DNA of 64,000 bases from Antilocapra americana (lineage: Eukaryota > Chordata > Mammalia > Artiodactyla > Antilocapridae). The stretch is from assembly GCA_007570785.1 (NCBI GenBank), contig ML664152.1:1426911-1490910 (forward strand), in the 5' to 3' direction. The position numbers were made by a program, and so were the translations under genes. The notes under the pieces are model-generated. The model was not told the origin of the DNA, did not search any database, and worked only from the letters and a program-made list of their open reading frames with translations. Shown here one piece after another: positions 1 to 12,060 of the stretch. Numbering within the stretch: position 1 is the stretch's first letter; the number at the start of each line of letters is the position of its first letter.

Positions 1-3000
1 TTGACAAGGCTGTGAAAAGACAATGCTACCGTCTTGGAACACAGCCAGGCAGTTTCTCGCAGAATTAGATGTGTACCTTCAGAAAGACCCCACAGTCCAC
101 TGTTTTGCATCTACTCACATATTCACCAAAAAACTGGGGCACAGATGTTTGCAGCATTTTATCTATAATCCTTAAAACTGTCAACCACTGACATGTCCAC
201 AAAGGAGTGAAGGGTGGGCACAGGCGGCCTGTCTGTGTGTGGAATCCACTCGGAACCCCAAGGAAGGAGCCTCTGAGTGGTCCCAGGAGCACTACTGAGC
301 ACACAGCCCAGCTCGAAAAACCCTCAACCCTCAAAACCATCCCAAGGGGAGTCACTCAGTGCCTGCCTGCATCTGGGGGTGGGGGCTTGGGTGGGGACAG
401 TGCTGGGAGGGGGCTGGGGTCTCTCTGGGTGGATGCACAGTGTTCTGTATGGGGTGGGTAGAGAGGTGGGGGCTGAGCTGTCAGAAGGCATTGAACTGCA
501 TACCTCCCAGGACGATTAATCCATGTAACTTGCATCTCAATGAACTTGATTCTTTAAACCTTGCCCTGCTTAAGTGGGTTAAAGGCCATGGATCATCTCC
601 TGGAGGTCCAGCCCCAGCTGGTGGTGACCGGGAAACTGGCAGCAGGAGAAGAGGGTGGTGAGCAACAAGGTCTGAGGGAGCAAGAGGAGAGGCAGGGGAA
701 AGCCGTGGGTGATGGCAACTGGGGCTGTGAAGTGGACAGGGTACCAGCAGCCTGGCCCTCAGTCGCAGGTCAGCCCCTGTGCCCTGGAGCTTTGCGCTGC
801 GTGGGAGGAAGGTCAGACACGCGCTGGGCTGAGACACACTCGGCCTCCACGTGACTTCACACCCATCTCCCACAGAGACCACTCCCTTCCCCCGCCCCAC
901 CTTCTCAGCCCTGGGGCCGCCCTCCCAGGCCAAATCCCTCTTGTGCTTGGGGGTTGGTCTCTCCCCACACTGCAGGCTGATGCACTCAGATCTTCCGGGT
1001 GACCACCAGTGGACGGAGTGGAGCACTGCCCAGCGGGCCTCACCTCCCCATCCTCCCCGTTCCGGTCTCCTCATCGTTCTGCTTGCATCCCCCCAATCCC
1101 CCTCCAGCCCGCCTAGCCAGGGTGATGCCTCCTAGGTCCGAGTCTCCCCCCTGGTGTGGGTCTCTCATTTCCCTAAGTGCCCTGTGGTCGATGTGGGCCC
1201 GGCTCAGGAGACCCCATCCCCAGCAGCAGCCAGTGGCCCTCGCCCATCCCTCCGGGTGCTAGACTAACACTGTGTAAGAGGGAGTTCCTTGGCAATCCTG
1301 TCTCATTTAGTCTTAGAAATGACTGTAACTGCAATTTGCCAGGTTTCACAGAACAGACAGCTCCTCCTGAGACAGGAGCGGGACTGTGTTAAATGAAGAG
1401 ACAGTCACGTCTCTGCAGACGGAGGTTCTGCCAAAGGTGAACCGAGGTCGAGGTGGCGGCGGCCAGTGCTCTGTGCCCATTTTCCCAGACATCACAGTCA
1501 CCCTCGGGGGAGGAGGCTGTGCGCAGACCCCCAAACTGTAAGCCCTGTCCTCCAGCCCCATTCGTTTCGGGGGATATCTGCTTTTACTCTGTTTGTTGGT
1601 CAAATTGACCAGAGCATTCCTTATGCCCATGTTATTTTAATCTTTTGAGGAAATACCTTTTGGATTTTTTAAAAAACAAGTTGTATGTGCTTTCCAATTG
1701 ATGAATTTCTGTTTTTCTCCTTACTTCCTTCTTCCCATACTTTGTCCATTTTGTCCCATTTCTGAGTTAACTGCTGTTTCTTTCATTTTAGCAGTAGCAC
1801 CAGGAAATGAACAGTCTCTTACACAGGCCCACCCACCCGGGTGATGGGTGTTTACCCCCAGAAGCCTGACTTCCTCTTTGACCCCTGACTCCTTGGGAAG
1901 AACAGCTGAAAATTTTCAACCAGACAGGTTTGACTGCACTGTTTTCTATCATTAATATTTAGTTTTATGGAGTTAAGATCCAAGAACCTGGCCTAAGCGA
2001 TTTTTCATGTCTTCAAATTGGTTTGAACTTTGATTTGCAGCTTGATTTGGTGTTATCTTTTAAACTTTTCTACCAAATATTTTTGGGGAAAAAAGATGTC
2101 TGTTCTCTCTATTCATACTGCATTTTCTATAAAAATTGTATCAAAAGCGCTCATCGTAGGACTTAAGTCTCCTACACACTTATGCATGTTCCGTGGATCT
2201 CTCAAATATTGCCCCAAGAGTAACCATTCCCTCGTGGATGGACCTGGCCACATCACCCTGCATATTTCTGTATTCCAGTGTGAAACCATGTGACTGTCAG
2301 AACCTCTCCACCATGCCACGTCTGAGAGGCAGGAGTGGGCTGGGCAAGTCCAGGCACGACTCACCCCCGCCTCCCCCACTCCTGGCCCCTGCCCTGTAAT
2401 CTCCTATCCTCCTGGGTCAAAGACCAGGGGTGACCCCACTACTGCTCCCCACCCCGACCCCAGGCCATGCACACCTTCAAAACAGAGCTGTGCTGCAGAC
2501 AGCTGACTCCTGCCTGCACTGACAGGGCTCAGCTTCTTTGCACCTACCCTAACACAACCTTGCCAGCCCAAGGCTCCGTGACCCTGGGGTGGAGCTGAGG
2601 GCACTCAAGCCTCCGTCTCACCCTGGGGGAGGATGAGGCCCCTTACCTGACATCCTGAACCCCCAGCACGGACTCCTTCCTCTTTCCAAAAGCAACGCTG
2701 CATGACTGTGGGCCCTGAGCCTGGGAGGTGCCCTGTCCCCAAGTCCCTCTCCCCATCCAGTTGGCTCAATCCTTCTAAAACCTTTATCTGACTTTTCTGG
2801 GTACAGAGACCCCAGTACACGCTCCTGGGGTGGGGGGGGGGGGCGGGACCCTTGGCACTGCTCCACCGCAGAGCTGTGCTTCAGAGCTGGCCCCTGGCCT
2901 GACCACGTGCTGGGTGGCTCCCTGGGCGCTGTGGAGGTACCCTTCCCAGAAGGTGCGCGTTGGGTGCCTGTGTACTTTGGTACCTGGTCTCAGCCTTGCT

Positions 3001-4055
3001 TCCAGAGGTGACATGTCACCAAAGTTGAGGTTTGGGGGAATGCACTGTCCATCCCACTTGCCTTCTAGGCCAGATGCCATAAGTTCCCCAAGGGCCCTGA
3101 CCCTGGGGCAGCCAAGGTGTCCATGGCCCTGTGCCCCTTCTGTGTTGAACACTGCCACCTGTCCTGCACCCCCCCATGTCTCTCTGTCTTCCTCCCTCCT
3201 CCTCCTTGCTTCTTCCCCTCCCAGCACATCTCTCTGTCTCTCCATCTCTCCCCCTCCTTCTTGCTGTGCTCCTGCCTGTGCTCCTGAGAGCAGTCTAGTC
3301 CCATTCAGCAGAGGTCACCTTGGCTCCTGTCCCCTCCCCACCCCTCCTTACTGGGCATTTGCAGTTGAGACGGTCAGCTCCTCTGGTCTGTGAGACAATC
3401 ACGTTTGAGAGATGGAGTATCAGTAAACAAGGATGTCACACTTATGACTGCATCCCTCCAACCCCAAGTCAGTGAGCCCCGAGGGAACGCTGGAAGGAAA
3501 GAACACCTACCAGCTATCAGCCAGCAGACTGCAGCCACACAATGGTGAGCCCTGGGGAAACTCAGGGTGTGAAAATGTGGGGTGCTGGCCCCACAGAGTG
3601 GAGGTGCACACCAAAGGAGGTCAGTGAACCCAGACTCTTGAATCACCCACCCATAGAAAAGCACTGAGTTCCTTGACTGAGGGTATCTTGTTTTCTTTCA
3701 TTGTCAAACATCTTTTGATGTTCTGACTACCTGCCCTTTGTTGCAAAACTTCTACATGACCGGGCTCTCCTCCCGCCCCCACCTCCTTGGAGCTGTTCTA
3801 TCAGGGTTACTTGAGATGCTGCCTCCCAGGCTTAAGAATTAAAAATTCCCACAGAATAGAATAAAACACAACTCTCAACTTTTAGGCTGTGAATATTTTT
3901 TAAGTCTACATGTCCTTCCCCACTCTCTCCTCAGAGCAGCTCAAGGTCTCCCCCAAACCCTGTCCTTGGGCCCTCCTTTTGGGAAGGCACTGGCTCCTTG
4001 GGTTAGGCTACAGTGTTCCCACAAAGCCTGAGGGGCCTGGGCAGGAGCTAGCAGG
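1..4055. other. Intergenic, no gene seen
   Basis: No splice-bounded conserved coding sequence is visible. 1640-2200 is AT-rich and may be old L1-derived sequence. A run of 13 G interrupted once lies near 2829-2844. The open frames here have no recognisable domains. Confidence 0.6.
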
Positions 4056-4265
4056 TGGGAGAAGTCCACCACCCACCCACAGATCCTGGGAGAAGTCCAC
4101 CACCCACCCACAGATCCTGAGAGAAGTCCACCACCCGCCCACAAAGCCTGGGAGAAGTCCATGACCCACCTGCCCGCGAAGCCTGGAAGAAGCTCACCAT
4201 CCACCCGCCCATGAAGCCTGGGAGAAGCCCACCACCCACCTGCCCGCGAAGCCTGGGAGAAATCC
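4056..4265. repeat. Minisatellite, 31-35 bp unit, about 7 copies
   Basis: The core gggagaagtccaccaccca repeats with starts near 4061, 4092, 4123, 4154, 4189, 4224 and 4259. The first copies are spaced 31 bp and the last three 35 bp, so two unit lengths are joined. Confidence 0.9.
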
Positions 4266-4269
4266 TTTG

Positions 4270-4445
4270 GAATAGCCATCCAGAACCTTTTTGACACCAG
4301 GGACCAGGCTTGTAGGAGGCAACTTTTCCATGGGTGGTGTGTGGGGGGATGGTTTCAGGTGATTCAAGAGCAATACAGTCATGTGCACTTTATTATGATG
4401 ATGTCAGCTCCACCTTACATTGTCACGCATTAGATCCTAGAGGTC
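4270..4445. repeat. Ancient medium-reiterated repeat (probable)
   Basis: The stretch around tttttgacaccagggacc, the following ggggggatggtttcaggtgattcaa and a tail near gcattagatcc resemble a widespread mammalian interspersed repeat that I cannot name with certainty. Confidence 0.35.
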
Positions 4446-4499
4446 CCCTGCTTTGGGAGACTGGGTGCCATGGATCCCTAAGGATGAGCCCCCCTCTAA

Positions 4500-5005
4500 G
4501 TCTTCCTGAAGGAAGAAACAGACAGAAGAGCCTCCATCTTGGGCTGGACTGTGGACTTTGAGCTATATGCCCAGTATCAATGGAAGTAACATACCAACTG
4601 GAAAACCAGACCCCCTGGATGGAAGAGCCCCAAGGCTCTCCATCGCCTAAAAGAATACCCTAATTATCTGTGTAACCAAATAGAATCATAAATTCTATTA
4701 TGCTTATTGGGGTATGACCACATACCTATTGATAATTGTCCACTGTTAACTACCTAGGTTTAAGGCATATGATCCTGGATTAACTTTGATTTTATCTTCC
4801 TTTTCCTTTGTTCAGATTAGTTTCAAGTAATTTGAGGAAGTGGGTTTGGGCACGTACACTTAGCGTATATAAGGTTTTCACAAAAACTGGTTGGGGTCCT
4901 TGGCTAAAAAGGAGACTCTGCCTTGGGCCCACCGGTATAACGAACTGCACTCCACTATCTGCATTGTCCTTCTGAGTGAGTTTGTTTCCTGTAACACGTG
5001 GCTAC
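4500..5005 (+). mobile_element. Endogenous retrovirus LTR-like sequence (solo, putative)
   Basis: A promoter-like tatataagg at 4866-4874 is followed by an R/U5-like stretch ending near ctgtaacacgtggct. Upstream is the U3-like gaagaaacagacagaagagcctcc. No internal viral genes are present. Boundaries are approximate. Confidence 0.45.
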
Positions 5006-5459
5006 AATACTCCTAGGAGGAGCTGTGTTCCAGAGGTGGACAGGCAGGCTGGCCTGGATGGCCACAGGCAGGCCCCTCACTGTCTCAACCTGGACGTGGT
5101 GTGTCGGGCTCTACCTGGTTCTGCAGAGGGAAGGGGACAGAAGGGGGATGGTATATATTCAGGGGGGTCACAGGAGGTGGCGAGCTGGGGACACCTGGAG
5201 CTGACAGACTTGGGCACCCCACTGCGGAGGAGACAGGGCTGGGTGGGCCAGGTATGGGCCGGGGGCTGCCATTCACTACAATGCTGAACCCTCCTGGGCA
5301 CCGCTTCTCCAGGGGAGGGCTCTTGCAGGGCTATAGACCCTGGCCATCTCTGGGAGCAGACATGACTGGAGCCTAGGGGCTGGTGAAACTGGTTCAGTGC
5401 TGCGGGCCCATCCTGACCCTCCAGGTAAGGGTCTGAAGGAGTCTTTTGGGCCTGGAGAA

Positions 5460-5975
5460 GAAAACAACAGTCTCAAAGGCCCTTGCTGAATCATCTAACT
5501 TCGGAGAAAACAAAAGAACTTTAGGTCCCACCCTGATGCTCCAGGCCAGTTGCATCTATCTAAGACATATCACCCCCTGTCCAGAAACCTTCCACCCCCC
5601 ACAACTGCCCAGAAGACATATCACCCCTTGTCCAGAAACCCTCCACCCCCTATACCTGCCCAGAAGACTTATCACCCCATGCCCAACTACAAATGTGATC
5701 TCAACTAAAGAATACCCAAAACATCCTGCCTGATTAATGTTTCCCTTATTGCTTCCACAAACCTCCCTATAAATATGGAGCCTCCCTGATCCTTCTGGGC
5801 GCTTAGGCTGGTTGTTAGGCCGACTGTCGCCCCTCCATGCCTGAATAGAGGTAACCTACTTCCGTTGAGGTCGTCTCTCCTTTTCTGCCTCGGCCTGAAC
5901 TATACCTTACAGGGTCCACCTGGGGACCCACTCTCACTCCCCCTGCACCCCCTGCAACAGCAGCTGCCCTGACCC
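5460..5975 (+). mobile_element. Endogenous retrovirus class I LTR-like sequence (solo, putative)
   Basis: It has a TATA-like tataaatatgg near 5770, then a downstream segment ending in the U5-like gaggtcgtctctccttttctg. The U3-like part holds a 51-bp tandem repeat. No coding interior is present. Boundaries are approximate. Confidence 0.5.
5563..5690. repeat. 51-bp tandem repeat inside LTR-like sequence, about 2.5 copies
   Basis: The motif agacatatcacccc, ccagaaacc, tccaccccc, ctgcccagaag recurs with starts at 5563, 5614 and 5665. Such direct repeats are typical of retroviral U3 enhancers. Confidence 0.85.
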
Positions 5976-6111
5976 TGTGCAGAGCAGGCACATAAACAAA
6001 TAGACTGTTAGAGCCAAGAGCACCCTTTACAGCCACGATGACAGGAGCACAAGACCCATCTCCCAAAATGAGCTGGCCCCCAAACCATCTGTTTTTGCAT
6101 ATCTCTCTGCC

Positions 6112-6285
6112 TGATGCTGGGAAAGACTGAGGGCAGGAGAAGGATAAAATGGTTGGATGGCATCACTGACTCAACAGACATGAGTTTGAGCAAACTCTGG
6201 GAGATCATGAAGGACAGGGAAGGCTGGTGTGCTGCCATCCATGGGGTTGCAAAAGTCAGGCCTGAGCAACTGAACAATGAACACC
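6112..6285 (+). mobile_element. Bov-A2 type SINE
   Basis: It contains tgctgggaaagactgaggg, the segment atggttggatggcatcactg, and ends near ggggttgcaaaagtcaggcc, the signature of the bovid Bov-A2 repeat. Confidence 0.85.
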
Positions 6286-6289
6286 AACT

Positions 6290-7450
6290 GCTTGGCAGCC
6301 TCACTTTCCAGCCTGCTACACCCACAGAGCCTTAGGGAGCCATGGTCTGGTGCCCAAGCTGCTCCTGGCAGCAGAATCACATCCTGGACTCTGGAAGCCC
6401 TTCCCTCTTCCCACTGAGTAGCTGCTCCCCAGTGACAATGTTTACGGCCCAGCCAGACACAGCAGCCCTGGCCAGATCTTGGGTGGTGGGGGGCAGGGGT
6501 GAGTGTGACCCCTCCACTCACCCAGAGCCCAGTTCCGGCCGGCTCCTTGAGCTGTGTGTGGCCAGGGACAAGAACGAGGCATGGGCTCCACACGTGCCCA
6601 AGTGCCAGAGTGGGGCCACCAGGTGAAGGATGTGGGAGAGGAGCTCTGATCCCACCTAAGTGAAGCCGCTCTCTGCACACCTGTGCACACCAGGTCCCCA
6701 GGTGCTGTCCGTCCTTCTCTCGGAGGGGCTGCACTGCTATTCTGGGCCGGCCCAGTTCCCAAACTTGGCTGATTGTGATGGCTGACTAGTGCTGGGTGCC
6801 CAATGGCCATGCTCCTTGATGCCAGCTTTTCAGGCAGAGGTAAGGAGCAGCCACTTTCTGAGGCTGTGAGGCTCCTCCCACAGGGGCTGCTTCTCAGTGG
6901 CCGAAGTGTCACAGCCTGGGCACCCCAACCTCCCTGCACGTTACTCACCAGCGTCCTCCATGCCAGCGTCCCTCCCTGTCAAAGATTGCACAGCACAAGA
7001 CAGGCCACGTCCAGGGGGCTGGTCTTGCTGTGATCAGGGTAGGGGAGGCACTGGCCAGGAGGCTGTGAGGCCAGACACCAGGACTGGATGTTCCCTTCCT
7101 GGGATCCCTCCAGGGACCTTCTGCTTGGTGCAACTGGGCCTCTGGGCTACTCCTTTGTCTTTGTACCCCTCCACCAATCTGCTCTGCCTCCTGGGTGGTG
7201 TAGGGAGGAGAGGAGGGGGAGCAGAGCCTGTACTCGCTGGAGTCCTGCGTGATTGATGGGAGTCCAGAGGCACCTACCAGACCAAATGTGGGGCAGGATG
7301 ATCCACATAGGCGTCTGCAACAGGGGGCAGGGGCTCCTTCCAACCCCACAGTGCTGTCCTGCCTGGCTCAGTGACCAGTGTCCCTGGCTGGAGTTTGTGG
7401 GTTGGCGAGGGCAGGCACGCCTCAGGATAAATGAACCTAGAGACCTTCTT
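6290..7450. other. Intergenic, upstream of the CpG island; nothing recognised
   Basis: GC-rich unique-looking sequence without conserved coding signature or repeats that I can name. Confidence 0.5.
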
Positions 7451-7479
7451 GCTGGGGTGTCTTTAGGACGGGCGGTGCA

Positions 7480-8420
7480 CAAGTCGTCCAAGGGGCAGTC
7501 GCAGCCAGAGGCTGGAGGGGGGCGCCTCCTGGCCCGGTCCGGAGACCTCCGGCACAGCCGCGAGCTGTGGCCAGTGTGACGGGAGTCCGGCGCTGGGTGG
7601 GTAAGCTCGAAGGACGCGCGAGCAGCGCGCGAGGAGCTCCTGGGTGTGCGGTGGGGGCTGAGGCCGGGGGCGGGGTGGACGCACCGGGGGGTAGCCAGCA
7701 CTGGGCGACCAGGGGCGCGTGACCAGGCGGCGGCGACTGGGTGGGCTGGGTAGGGACTGTGTTCCGAGTCGCCGCGGGCCATGCGCGCGGGACTGCTGCG
7801 CCCGCTGGGCTGGGACCGCGCGTGCGACTGCCGGGGTTGTGTCAGAGACGGTGCCGCTGGGTTCCCGGCAAACGCGTGGCGGGGCGGGGCCATGCGCGCC
7901 CCGCCCCTAGTCTGCCGGAAGCGAGAGGCCGCGGGGCATTGTGGGCACTGTGGTCCCTCTCCCCTCGACCCGAGGCCGCGAGCGCGCAGGTATTGGGGCC
8001 GCGCGGTCCGAGAAGCTTGTGGGGTGCGGGCCGGGCTGCAGGGCGCGCGCGGGGGTCACACGCTCCTCATGCCAGAGTGCGCGCAGCTGGGCTTTGGGGC
8101 TCGGGGAGGGCACTAGGCGCAGGAGCTGCGGGTGCTGGGGTGGGCGCTGGGACACGAGCTTGGGGCTCCTGGTCCCGGGATGGCGGTGGGTGCGGTGGCG
8201 TTGGAGATGAGTGCGGGGGCGATGAGTCCCACGTGCAGCCTCTTCTCACGTGGCAACCCCGGCGCACTCTACGAGCCTCTGTCACCCTACGCGCGGGCTC
8301 CGGGCACGAGGGGGAGCCGGGCTGCGCGTGTGGTCTCCAGCCAAGCCATTGTCGTTTCCTGCGCCCGTAGTCTGTAGGTGTGAACAACTTCCCCTTGGAG
8401 CAGCTCCTGGCGCGGTTGGA
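7480..8420 (+). promoter_or_regulatory. SLC19A1: CpG island, likely SLC19A1 promoter and noncoding first exon(s)
   Basis: This is a dense CpG stretch in a window where CpG is otherwise depleted. It contains opposing GC boxes (ggggcggggc at 7881-7890, gccccgcccc at 7898-7907) and an ETS-like ccggaag (7915-7921). There is no TATA box, as expected for a housekeeping promoter. Two donor-like sequences could end alternative untranslated first exons: gggtgg|gtaagc at 7601 and gcgcag|gtattg at 7990. Mammalian SLC19A1 genes are known to use several noncoding first exons and promoters. Both strands are open over long stretches (for example 7741-8370 + and 7147-7893 -), which is what high GC produces. 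Confidence 0.75.
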
Positions 8421-11194
8421 GCCGGGCGCTGGAGAGTGGCCAGGGCCCTGGGACACTGCACCTCTCTGGGAGGCACGGTCTTCCCCGACCCATGCTGGAA
8501 AACCTCTGGAGTGACCATCACACGTGTGTTCATGGGATTCCTCACTACTCGGGTGTCACGGCCGCAGGTCTCAGAAGGCCAGCGGGAATCTGGAAGCAGT
8601 TGTCTCCCAGGCCACCCACAGCGTGCAGGTGCCTTAGTCCTTGGAGCTCCCTGCTGGGCACCCCTTCAGGAAGGGAGGCCGGAGGGGCCCCCTCTCCACT
8701 AGCCCAGACCGAATCAGCAGAACTGCCTCACCCTGCAGGTCTGGGAGCCAGGTACCCAGGCCCACGGGTTCGGGTGGGCAGCCCACCCAGCGGCCTCTGC
8801 TGGACTGCAAGAACTCGCGCTGCCAGGCTGCTTACTTTCATAGGGGTCGTAGGTGGGTTTAATGACCCCAAGTTACAGCTATCTGTGCTAGGCAAAGATG
8901 ACCAGTGCGTCCAGGGCATTTTCAACTTGTGGGTTTGATGTCCACAGTAGGGATGACCAAATGGTTTTCCTCTTTACTCTTTGGAACACAAACTCTCGTG
9001 TAATCTGGGAGGGCAAAAGGCTTTTCTCTGTTTGGTGAGCAGATGGCAGCCTGAGACAGTGTGGCTCTCCTGAAGCACCAGATGAGAGCCATGGTGTTGG
9101 TTTGTCTTGGTCTTGGGTCTCCGGCCTTCCCAGGTGCTGGGAACACAGAACTGGTGGGAGCAGGAGGGAGCACAGGTTGTCAGAAGGGGCCTTCCAGGGT
9201 GATGGTCAGGACCTCGTCCTCTCTGGGGCCTGCCCAGCTGCCGGGCAGTGCTTCCTTCAGTGGCCCGCCTGCCTCCTTGCCCTGAGCTCGGGCACCTCCC
9301 TTGCCCTGGGTGCCCTGCTTTAGTGGCTGTGAGTACATGATAGGTCCCTCCGGCTCGGCTCGCCTTCCCGGGCCTGAGTGTTTGGAAGAGGACTTTAATC
9401 TTTGCCATGGCAGTGCCCTTATGTGGGTCAAATAAATGAACAGGGTGGGTAATCCTTGAGGCCCCCAAGGCTGACAGGAACTCACGCAGTGCCCAGTCCC
9501 TGGGGGAGAGCCCAGCTTTGCGTCCACTCTTTCTTCTGCACCCCTGCCCTGGCCCCACACAGGGGTCCTCTGCTCTGGTGTGGCCACCTGTGCTCCCTGG
9601 ATGGGCCCAAGCCCTCCTCGTGACCCTGCAGTCCAGCCGTGGGGGCATGCGCTGGCTGCCCTCCACCTGCTCTGGAATCTTTGGAAATGCGTGGGGCGGT
9701 GCACAGGGGGATATGTGTTCCAAAATGGGCCCGGCATCCTGGCCCCTCCAGTGCAAATCAGTGCCATTGCTTATGGCCCCAGGTGGTGGTCTCACAGCGG
9801 CCAGGATGCCAGCCCCTAGAGCCTAGCACTCTCTTCAGTGAGGCCTGTGATGAGCGACAGGTCAGCCTGCCTCGAGGCCCGCTCCCCACAGCGCTGACCT
9901 GGGTGCCTCTGCAACACCTTTTACATGGGGAGTCACCAGAGGTGCTGGCACAGGAGAGGCTGGGACTGTGACTCCCACCCCCAAAGCTGGAGGAGGGCCT
10001 CGTGTGGGTGGGAGGGGCAGACACTCGCGAGAAAACATAAAGCAGAAATGAAAGTGACCATTTTTGCAGGGAACCCTGCAGGGTCTGGTACCTTCTGAGC
10101 TTTCTGGGTCTTCACTACTGTTTCTGCTCCCCTGGCGTGGGGGCGGGCGGGGTTGGGCTCCAGGGTCAGTCACTGGGCCGTCCACTGGGCAGTAGATGTT
10201 TCTTAGGACAGGAGGCTGCCTTTGTCTGGGGTGGGCGTCTTGGCTCATGTCCTTGGAGAGAGGGTCCCTGACACCGGGGCACAGAGAAGCACAGAGGCAG
10301 CCTGGGTCCCTCCTTCTGGAGGGGTCAGTGGACCTCTCTGACCTCCCCAGCACCCCAGTCCAGATGAGAAGGCTGCTTTCTTTCTGCCACCCCAGCGGGA
10401 AGCAGGCCTGAGATTGTGCCTGTGGCTTCTTGAGCAGAAGCTTGTGCAGAGGCGGGTAATAAGAGGGAGACACACCAGCCAGTAGGCCACAGCCCAGAGG
10501 GATGAGCCGCTGGTGACCCTGGGGTCTCCTCATCTTGTGGTCCAGGAGCTAAGGAGCCCAGGCTTCTCTCACTGGCTGGGGGAGGAAGGTAAGGGACTCC
10601 AGCAACGAGCTCAGCCTCCCCAGATTGCAGGGATGGGGTGGGCTGGAGGGGAGCAGCTGTTGGGACACTCCCAGAGGCCCCATGTAAACCCCGGGGGTCT
10701 GCAGACCTGCCCCTGACCCCCTCACCAGCTCCCTGGCCATCACAGAGTGTGGACTCTTACACATCTGTGCTGCTGGGGCGGGCAGTGGTCCACCACTGTG
10801 TTGTGACTGTGAGGACTCTTGGGACCCCCAGGGCTGGGCGCTGGGGTGTCTGAGCACTGGGGGTTGTGGTGCTGGCCTCAGATACTGGGGGCGGAGCTGT
10901 CATCAGCTCCTGTTGTTTGGGAGTGCGGGGGAGGAGGGGGTGGGGGGGCGTGTCAGGGAGCAGAGTCCTGTCTGCCTCAGACCTACTGACAGCTCTCACA
11001 CGGCTCTCACGGGACTCTCAGAAGCACCGCCTCGGGGCTTCAGGAGCTGTGGAAGTCCAGGAAGTAGAAATGAAGAAGCCGCTGTGCTCTGGAGTCTGAG
11101 ATTTCTGCCCTGGGATTCGGGATTCGGGGGTACCAGGTAGGGAATCTCTGTCATCTCTGGAGAAACACTTTTCAGAACAGGGGGCCCTGAGCCC

Positions 11195-11666
11195 CTGGGG
11201 ACAGGGAGCGTGTGGGCTCCTGAGCTCTTGAGCCTGTGGGGACAGGGAGCATGGTGGCCTGTGGGGCCCGCTCCCAGGGTTCTCAGAGACAGGGAGCATG
11301 GTGGCCTGTGGGGGCTGCTCCTGGGGATCCCAGGGACAAGAAGCATGGTGGCCTGTGGGGCCCACTCCCGGGGTCCCCGGTGACAGGGAGCATGGTGGCC
11401 TGTGGGCGCCGCTCCCGGGGACAGGGAGCATCGTGGCCTGTGGGGGCCACTCCTGGGGTCCCTGGGTACAGGGAGCATGGTGGCCTGTGGGGGCCGCTCC
11501 CGGGGTCCCCGGGGACAGGGAGCATGGTGGCCTGTGGGTGCCCGCTCCTGGGGACCCCGGGGACAGGAAGCTTGGTGGTCTGTGGGGCCCGCTTCCGGGG
11601 ACCCTGGGGACAGGAAGCATGGTGGCCTGTGGGGGCCACTCCCAGGGTCTCTGGGGACAGAGAATG
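11195..11666. repeat. VNTR, 47-bp G-rich unit, about 9-10 copies
   Basis: Unit core gacagggagcatggtggcct followed by gtgggggccgctcccggggt. The atggtgg word occurs at 11251, 11298, 11345, 11392, 11430 (as atcgtgg, 38-bp spacing), 11477, 11524, 11572 and 11619. A degenerate copy precedes it near 11199. The + strand carries repeated G-runs. Confidence 0.95.
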
Positions 11667-12022
11667 TGGGAACCCGCTCCTGGCGGCCCTGTGCTTTGTA
11701 AGTTCTTGGCTGTTCACCCCATGCTGGGTGCTCAGCTGACTGAGGGTTTCCGTTTTCCTGGCACTCAAGCAGTAGTGGCCTAGGAGTTGTGAGTGAGCTT
11801 GAGGGGAATCCTGGAACTGGAGTGGGGGCCATGTGTGCCCACCTTAAACAGAGACTTTCTGCTGGAGCCATTCGGTCTGTGTGCTCTCTGGGAAGCCGCA
11901 TCTCCCAGGGGCTTCTGGCCCCCTCCCTGGCTGGTGTTTCACTTAGCTCTTGAGAAGGCTGGGACCAGGTCCTAGGACCCAGTAATCCCCAGGCCGCCGC
12001 TGCCCCTCCTTGTAGCCTCATG

Positions 12023-12060
12023 AATAAACCCACCATCCCGGCTTCCCCAGCGGGTTTATT
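12023..12060. repeat. Inverted repeat with AATAAA on both strands
   Basis: aataaaccc at 12023-12031 pairs perfectly with gggtttatt at 12052-12060 across a 20-nt loop. Each arm carries a poly(A) hexamer on its own strand. Confidence 0.8.

Noticed and set aside
7147..7893. 248-codon (-) and 209-codon (+, 7741-8370) open frames
   Set aside because: They lie in the CpG island, where stop codons are rare by composition. The peptides are low-complexity Arg/Pro/Gly without recognisable domains.
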